A DNA stretch of 9,119 nucleotides from Bacillota bacterium. Its GTDB lineage: Bacteria > Bacillota > UBA4882 > UBA8346. The stretch is taken from contig JAEXDA010000069.1 of assembly GCA_023401925.1 (NCBI GenBank), positions 1-9,119 of the forward strand, written 5' to 3'. A model generated the notes under the pieces. The model was given only the letters and a program-made list of their open reading frames with translations, made no database searches and was not told the origin of the DNA. The translations under genes and the position numbers were made by a program. This document shows positions 5,238 to 9,119 of this stretch, in pieces. Every line of letters starts with the position of its first letter. Position 1 is the stretch's first letter.

Positions 5238-7013
5238 ATGAATATGGAAACTTTTCCGTTCATTTTTAATACCGACATATTTCGAAAGCTTTTTATTCCC
5301 TATTTACTGCTTACTTTAATCCCGATAAGTCTGATTAGTATTTTTGCCTTTAAGGCTTCTGAACAAATCATCAATGTCCAAGTAAGTAAATCAAACCGTC
5401 ATACTCTTACCCAAATTGAAAAGAACATTGACGCTTTACTCGACGACCTTACTGGGGAAGTCAATATCTACAACCAAAATTCCCAATTGGAACCAGCGCT
5501 TAAACAAAGCCCTACTCTCTTATTCAACCGCTTAAAAAATATTGAATCCGTCGAATCCCAAATGTTCAAATATTCCTTAACCGCTGATAAATTACAGCAA
5601 GAGGCCATTCTGATCGGGACGAATGGAATAGTTTATACCAGTCCTTATGGTACTACATCCATAACTGCAACCAATATTCAGCACCAAGAATGGTATCGAC
5701 GAATGTTGCATAATCTCGAACAGATTGTCTGGTTAAATACACATCCCAGCTTTTTTATAGATCATCAGGATGAAAAAGTTTTTACTGCAATTAAGGCCTT
5801 ACAGAATAATAACTTCTCCAATAATTTTTATGGAATATTAATACTGAGTATAAAGGAATCTAGTCTGTATAATATTTATAAAGATTCGTTGGATAGAGGA
5901 AATCAAATTTTTATTATCGATGCCGAGGGAAATCTTATTTCGCATTCGGAACGTCCGAAGCTGGAATCTAAGACGGAATTGAAACAATTGATGAATTTAA
6001 TTAAAAACAAAACTCGGGATTATCAAATTTTATCTTTTAATAAAGCCCAATACCTTTGTAATTATAAAAAAATTGATGAGATAAACTGGTATATCATTAA
6101 TACTATTCCCCTGTCAGTTCTTTCTCAAGATATCAAAGCATTAGGATTTAAGATTTTACTGATTTTTTTATTATTCGCCATTTTGTCAATCATTGCCACC
6201 ATTATAATTTCCCGCCGTATTGCCGTTCCTCTGCTCAACCTTTGTAATCATGTAAAATCGATTCATTCCATAAAAACTGATCCGAAAGGAATTCACTTGG
6301 ATGAAATCTCCCTATTAACCACTGAGTATGATCATATCATCCTAGAATTAGATCAAACCATCAGTAGCCTGGTTAAAGAGCAGGAGGAAAAGCGGAAAGC
6401 TGAATTACAAGCATTGCAAATGCAAATCAATCCTCATTTTCTTTATAATACTTTAAATTCCATTAAATGTTTGACTTGGACTGGAAAAACCGAATTAATT
6501 GAACCCACCATCAGTGCATTAGTTCGTCTACTGGAACAAACCATCAATAAAGGTTCAGAGTTAATTTCAATTAAAGAAGAAATGGATAATGTCCGTAATT
6601 ACATTTATATTCAAAATATACGCACTTGCAACTTAATTAGTATTCAATACCAGATTGATAACGAACTTATTCACTATATGATTCCCAAATTATTACTGCA
6701 GCCCGTTATCGAAAATGCTATCTTTCATGGAATAGAACCAAAAAATAACCAAGGTAGCATTACTATTTATATATCCACCATTGAAGAGCAGATCCAAATC
6801 GAAATCATTGATAACGGAGTCGGAATGGATGATGCTACCATTCATTCGCTTTTTATATCCAATCAAAAGTCCACGAATCGTTTCAGTGGAATCGGAATTC
6901 AAAATGTAGCGGAACGGTTAAAATTACACTTTGGTCAGGAATATGGGGTTAAAATTCAGAGTGAAATCGGAATAGGAACATCAGTAACTTTAAATTTGCC
7001 TAAAATACCTTAA
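5238..7013 (+). CDS. Membrane sensor histidine kinase, YesM-like (Cache sensor, HAMP, His_kinase, HATPase)
   Basis: This 591-residue kinase senses an extracellular signal and phosphorylates the response regulator encoded next to it. Order of parts: a transmembrane helix at about 19-39; an extracellular region of about 260 residues (40-300) of Cache type, with typical features such as LIGTNGIVYTS near 125-135 and IFIIDAEGNLIS near 224-235; a second transmembrane helix at 304-325; a HAMP linker at about 326-378; a coiled stretch; then QMQINPHFLYNTLNSI with phospho-accepting His400. The ATP-binding domain has the N box QPVIENAIFHG (Asn493), DNGVGMD (525-531) and GIGIQN (551-556). All key residues are present. 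The start ATG at 5238 follows AGAGG by 5 bases; the ATG two codons later is possible. It is divergent from the transporter, a common arrangement for YesM/YesN pairs that control sugar uptake. The ligand is unknown. Confidence 0.94.
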   Translation: MNMETFPFIFNTDIFRKLFIPYLLLTLIPISLISIFAFKASEQIINVQVSKSNRHTLTQIEKNIDALLDDLTGEVNIYNQNSQLEPALKQSPTLLFNRLKNIESVESQMFKYSLTADKLQQEAILIGTNGIVYTSPYGTTSITATNIQHQEWYRRMLHNLEQIVWLNTHPSFFIDHQDEKVFTAIKALQNNNFSNNFYGILILSIKESSLYNIYKDSLDRGNQIFIIDAEGNLISHSERPKLESKTELKQLMNLIKNKTRDYQILSFNKAQYLCNYKKIDEINWYIINTIPLSVLSQDIKALGFKILLIFLLFAILSIIATIIISRRIAVPLLNLCNHVKSIHSIKTDPKGIHLDEISLLTTEYDHIILELDQTISSLVKEQEEKRKAELQALQMQINPHFLYNTLNSIKCLTWTGKTELIEPTISALVRLLEQTINKGSELISIKEEMDNVRNYIYIQNIRTCNLISIQYQIDNELIHYMIPKLLLQPVIENAIFHGIEPKNNQGSITIYISTIEEQIQIEIIDNGVGMDDATIHSLFISNQKSTNRFSGIGIQNVAERLKLHFGQEYGVKIQSEIGIGTSVTLNLPKIP

Positions 7014-7024
7014 CGGAGGGTCTC

Positions 7025-8569
7025 GTGTACAAAATATTAATTGTTGATGATGAGAAGCTTTTACGACAAGGATTTATTCATATGACAAATTGGGCAGAAC
7101 ATGGATTTAGCATTGCCGGAGAAGCAGCCAACGGAGAAGAGGCATTGCAACTCATTGAAACCATTGAGCCCGAGATCGTGATTACTGATATTCGGATGCC
7201 CGTAATGGATGGTATCGTACTCACCCGTAAAATCAAGGAATTTTATCCGCAAATTCAAGTGATCGTCCTCAGTAGTTATAATGACTTTGAATATGTCCGT
7301 GAAACGTTAAAATTAGGGGCGCTCGATTATTTCTTAAAACCAAAAATGGAACCCCAAGAATTACTTGCCCTTCTTGAAAAAACCAAGCAAAAACTGGATG
7401 AATTCCGGCTACCGGATTGCAATTTTAAGTATAGTTTCAGCGGAAACAGCCGGGAAAAATTTTTTAAAGATCTGCTCAGTGGGAAATTTGAAGATGGGAA
7501 ACTTACTAAACAGCAGCTGGATCATATTGAGGTCAATTTAAAGGATACTGATCTTGTTTTAGTGATTATTTTCCCTATCCAAAGCTGCGGTGCGGATCCA
7601 ATTGAGGCCGAAGAGACTATTCAAAACCAATTTGCTTCATTATTCAATGGTCATACTATATTTTTTAATGGAGCTTATGTTACCTTAATAAATAGTGATC
7701 CTTCCCAACTGGGACAAATCGAGAGCATAGGCTCCCAACTTATTGACTTGATTGCCCAAAGAAAAAAAATTGTAACGCGAATCATTATCAGTGATTTCTG
7801 TAAGAAACTAACAGCTATTGGTAAAACTTACTGCCAAGCAATACAAAAAAGGCCTTATCTTTTTTACAAGCAGATTATATTGCCCAATCAAATTTTTAAC
7901 ACTACTATCTTGGAATGCGGTCTCGAACCTTTACAATTATTCGTTGAAAAACAAGATTTACAGGGTTTAAATCGTTACGTCGTAGCGCAAATTACCGAAC
8001 GCATCCGGACTGATCTTTATCCCGAACCGTATGACCTGAAAAAATGGTTGATTGAAATTTGTTTTTTGGTAATACAATCTTTAACCAAATTGGGTTATAA
8101 TACGACCTCAATCAATAAAAACAAATTCAGTTTCTTCAAAAAAATTGAAGGTGCAAATTCACTGGTAGACGTATTAATAACATTTGATGGAATAATGAGT
8201 GATTTCGAAACTTTGTTAGCCGCCGTTCCATATCATCTCTATAATCCGATTATTAAACAAATTATTGATTATTTAGCCGGCCATTATACAGAAAACATTT
8301 CCTTAGCCACACTCGCCGATCTTTTTCATGTCAATAAAAGTTATCTTTGTCAGCTTTTCAAGCAGCAAACCGGTCAAAACTTTAATGAGTACCTCACTAA
8401 AATTCGCATCGAAAGAGCCAAGGAACTCTTACTTCATCCCGAGAATAATATTAACACGGTAGGGAACCTGGTAGGATTCTCCAATCCAAGTTATTTTGCA
8501 CAAGTATTTAAAAACTTAGTAAGAATAACTCCTTCTGAATACGTTAAGCTGCGAAAAACAGCCAGATAA
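7025..8569 (+). CDS. Response regulator with REC receiver and AraC-type DNA-binding domain, YesN-like
   Basis: The 514-residue transcription regulator is the partner of the preceding kinase. The receiver domain occupies about 1-122: acidic pair Asp8-Asp9 in VDDE, phospho-accepting Asp55 in VITDIRMP, Ser83 in VLSSYNDF and Lys105 in FLKPK. A middle region of about 270 residues (130-400) has no motif I recognise with confidence; such linkers are usual in YesN proteins. The C-terminal 109 residues (from about 406) are an AraC/XylS double helix-turn-helix: ISLATLADLFHVNKSYLCQL is the first helix pair, and VGNLVGFSNPSYFAQVF with ITPSEY is the second. The start codon is GTG at 7025, with GGAGG 5 bases upstream and lying just after the kinase stop (11-base gap), so the two are probably translationally coupled. 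It likely activates the divergent transport/sulfatase operon (inference from position). Confidence 0.94.
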   Translation: MYKILIVDDEKLLRQGFIHMTNWAEHGFSIAGEAANGEEALQLIETIEPEIVITDIRMPVMDGIVLTRKIKEFYPQIQVIVLSSYNDFEYVRETLKLGALDYFLKPKMEPQELLALLEKTKQKLDEFRLPDCNFKYSFSGNSREKFFKDLLSGKFEDGKLTKQQLDHIEVNLKDTDLVLVIIFPIQSCGADPIEAEETIQNQFASLFNGHTIFFNGAYVTLINSDPSQLGQIESIGSQLIDLIAQRKKIVTRIIISDFCKKLTAIGKTYCQAIQKRPYLFYKQIILPNQIFNTTILECGLEPLQLFVEKQDLQGLNRYVVAQITERIRTDLYPEPYDLKKWLIEICFLVIQSLTKLGYNTTSINKNKFSFFKKIEGANSLVDVLITFDGIMSDFETLLAAVPYHLYNPIIKQIIDYLAGHYTENISLATLADLFHVNKSYLCQLFKQQTGQNFNEYLTKIRIERAKELLLHPENNINTVGNLVGFSNPSYFAQVFKNLVRITPSEYVKLRKTAR

Positions 8570-8575
8570 CTCATA

Positions 8576-9119
8576 ATGCTGGGTATCAAATTTTATTTTG
8601 ATTCTAAAGGAGAACTCAAAGCTAAAAAAATTATGGTTACGAAGTCTCGCAATAATCCCCCTTTCGACGTCCTAGACAACACCAACCCAAGTTATACGGT
8701 TTGTTAGCTACAAAGCCTAAAAACATCAAAACAGTCAAAGCTTTGATCTACTGGCTCAAAATCGATCCCTTCCTTCGATTTCAATGTGGTTTTCCGATTA
8801 CCGGTTGAGTTCCAAACGAAACAACTTTTTCACGCTTTACCAAGTCAGCTGCTTGATTGATTCCATCAAATATATTCACTGCTGTCCCTTCATCCCGGAT
8901 TAGGATTAAAACGGAATATGGACGGGAATCCAAGCCGTTGGTTCGGCTGGAAAATTGAACGCAGAAGACTGATTTGAAACTCCTGTAAGCCTATAATATC
9001 CATTTTTATTCGGCGACCGTGTAATAACCTATGAGGCGCTATCGGTTTTTTCGCCTTGATGAATCTTGGATATAACTCTATAAATCTTTACATACCGGAC
9101 CAAGCCGATTACAAATGTA
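8576..9119 (+). pseudogene. Decayed DDE transposase (IS5/IS1182-like, DUF772 N-terminus), runs off right edge
   Basis: No intact gene lies here, but broken pieces of a transposase can be read in order. From about 8692, one frame gives KTVKALIYWLKIDPFLRFQ then CGFPITG, a stop, then VPNETTFSRFTKSAA. This matches the N-terminal domain pattern in which a CGF segment is followed by VPS.TTFSRF. A different frame from 8897 gives GLKRNMDGNPSRWFGWK, a stop at 8975, SIFI, a stop at 9032, then FFALMNLGYNSINLY, corresponding to the WFG.K and LMD.GYDS blocks around the DDE catalytic core; the usual Asp is Asn here. The spacing between the two parts is far shorter than in an intact enzyme, so an internal deletion is likely. 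An open frame from ATG 8576 (44 codons, ending near FDVLDNTNPSYTVC) may be the N-terminal remnant. No terminal repeat was found upstream. Confidence 0.7.

Noticed and set aside
5203..5241. Twelve-codon upstream frame (MVLTPSLNQRLL) whose stop overlaps the kinase ATG
   Set aside because: No ribosome binding site before it; an ATGA overlap of this length is expected by chance, and the kinase has its own AGAGG.
8584..8602. Possible terminator after the response regulator (ATCAAA ... TTTGAT)
   Set aside because: A six-pair A/T-rich stem without a following U-tract is too weak to be called a terminator.
8576..8707. 44-codon open frame read as a small independent gene
   Set aside because: No ribosome site and it runs directly into transposase remnants; better explained as part of the pseudogene.
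1..9119. CRISPR array, toxin-antitoxin pair, phage or defence system, tRNA or rRNA
   Set aside because: No regularly spaced repeats, no matching small gene pairs and no RNA-gene-like conserved cores were seen; the window is explained by a sugar-uptake locus and one transposase remnant.

Overview
This is an AT-rich bacterial segment with the hallmarks of a Bacillota (Firmicutes) carbohydrate-utilisation locus. The evidence is purine-rich GGAGG-type ribosome binding sites, TTG and GTG start codons, a YesM/YesN-type two-component pair, and a CUT1 sugar ABC transporter with no ATPase gene beside it. The substrate-binding protein has a Sec signal peptide but no lipobox cysteine. That is unusual for a single-membrane Bacillota and hints at a diderm lineage or another outer-membrane-bearing relative. 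The species cannot be named from this window.

Layout: two transcription units diverge from a 404-bp AT-rich regulatory region (4834-5237). Leftward (minus strand) the order is sugar-binding protein (TTG start at 4833), MalF-type permease, MalG-type permease, cytoplasmic Cys-type sulfatase, then the first 38 residues of a zinc-dependent medium-chain dehydrogenase that runs off the left edge. Rightward (plus strand) are a Cache-type histidine kinase and a REC-AraC response regulator, separated by 11 bases. From about 8576 to the right edge lies a decayed DDE transposase with frame changes, stop codons and an apparent internal deletion.

How the genes work together (inference): the kinase senses an extracellular ligand, or ligand-bound binding protein, and phosphorylates the AraC-type regulator. 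The regulator then activates the leftward operon, probably through a tandem 13/14-bp direct repeat (4966-4992) upstream of that operon's promoter. The transporter would import a sulfated mono- or oligosaccharide. The sulfatase, which has no export signal, would remove the sulfate inside the cell, and the dehydrogenase may oxidise the freed sugar or polyol. The transport ATPase and the sulfatase-maturing enzyme must be encoded elsewhere.

Non-coding structure includes a long imperfect hairpin filling the spacer between the binding protein and the first permease (a MITE-like element or an mRNA processing/attenuation hairpin), a 10-bp-arm inverted repeat in the divergent region, a promoter for each transcription unit, and a possible CcpA-like site over the operon's -35 box. 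No tRNA, rRNA, CRISPR array, origin or defence system was seen.
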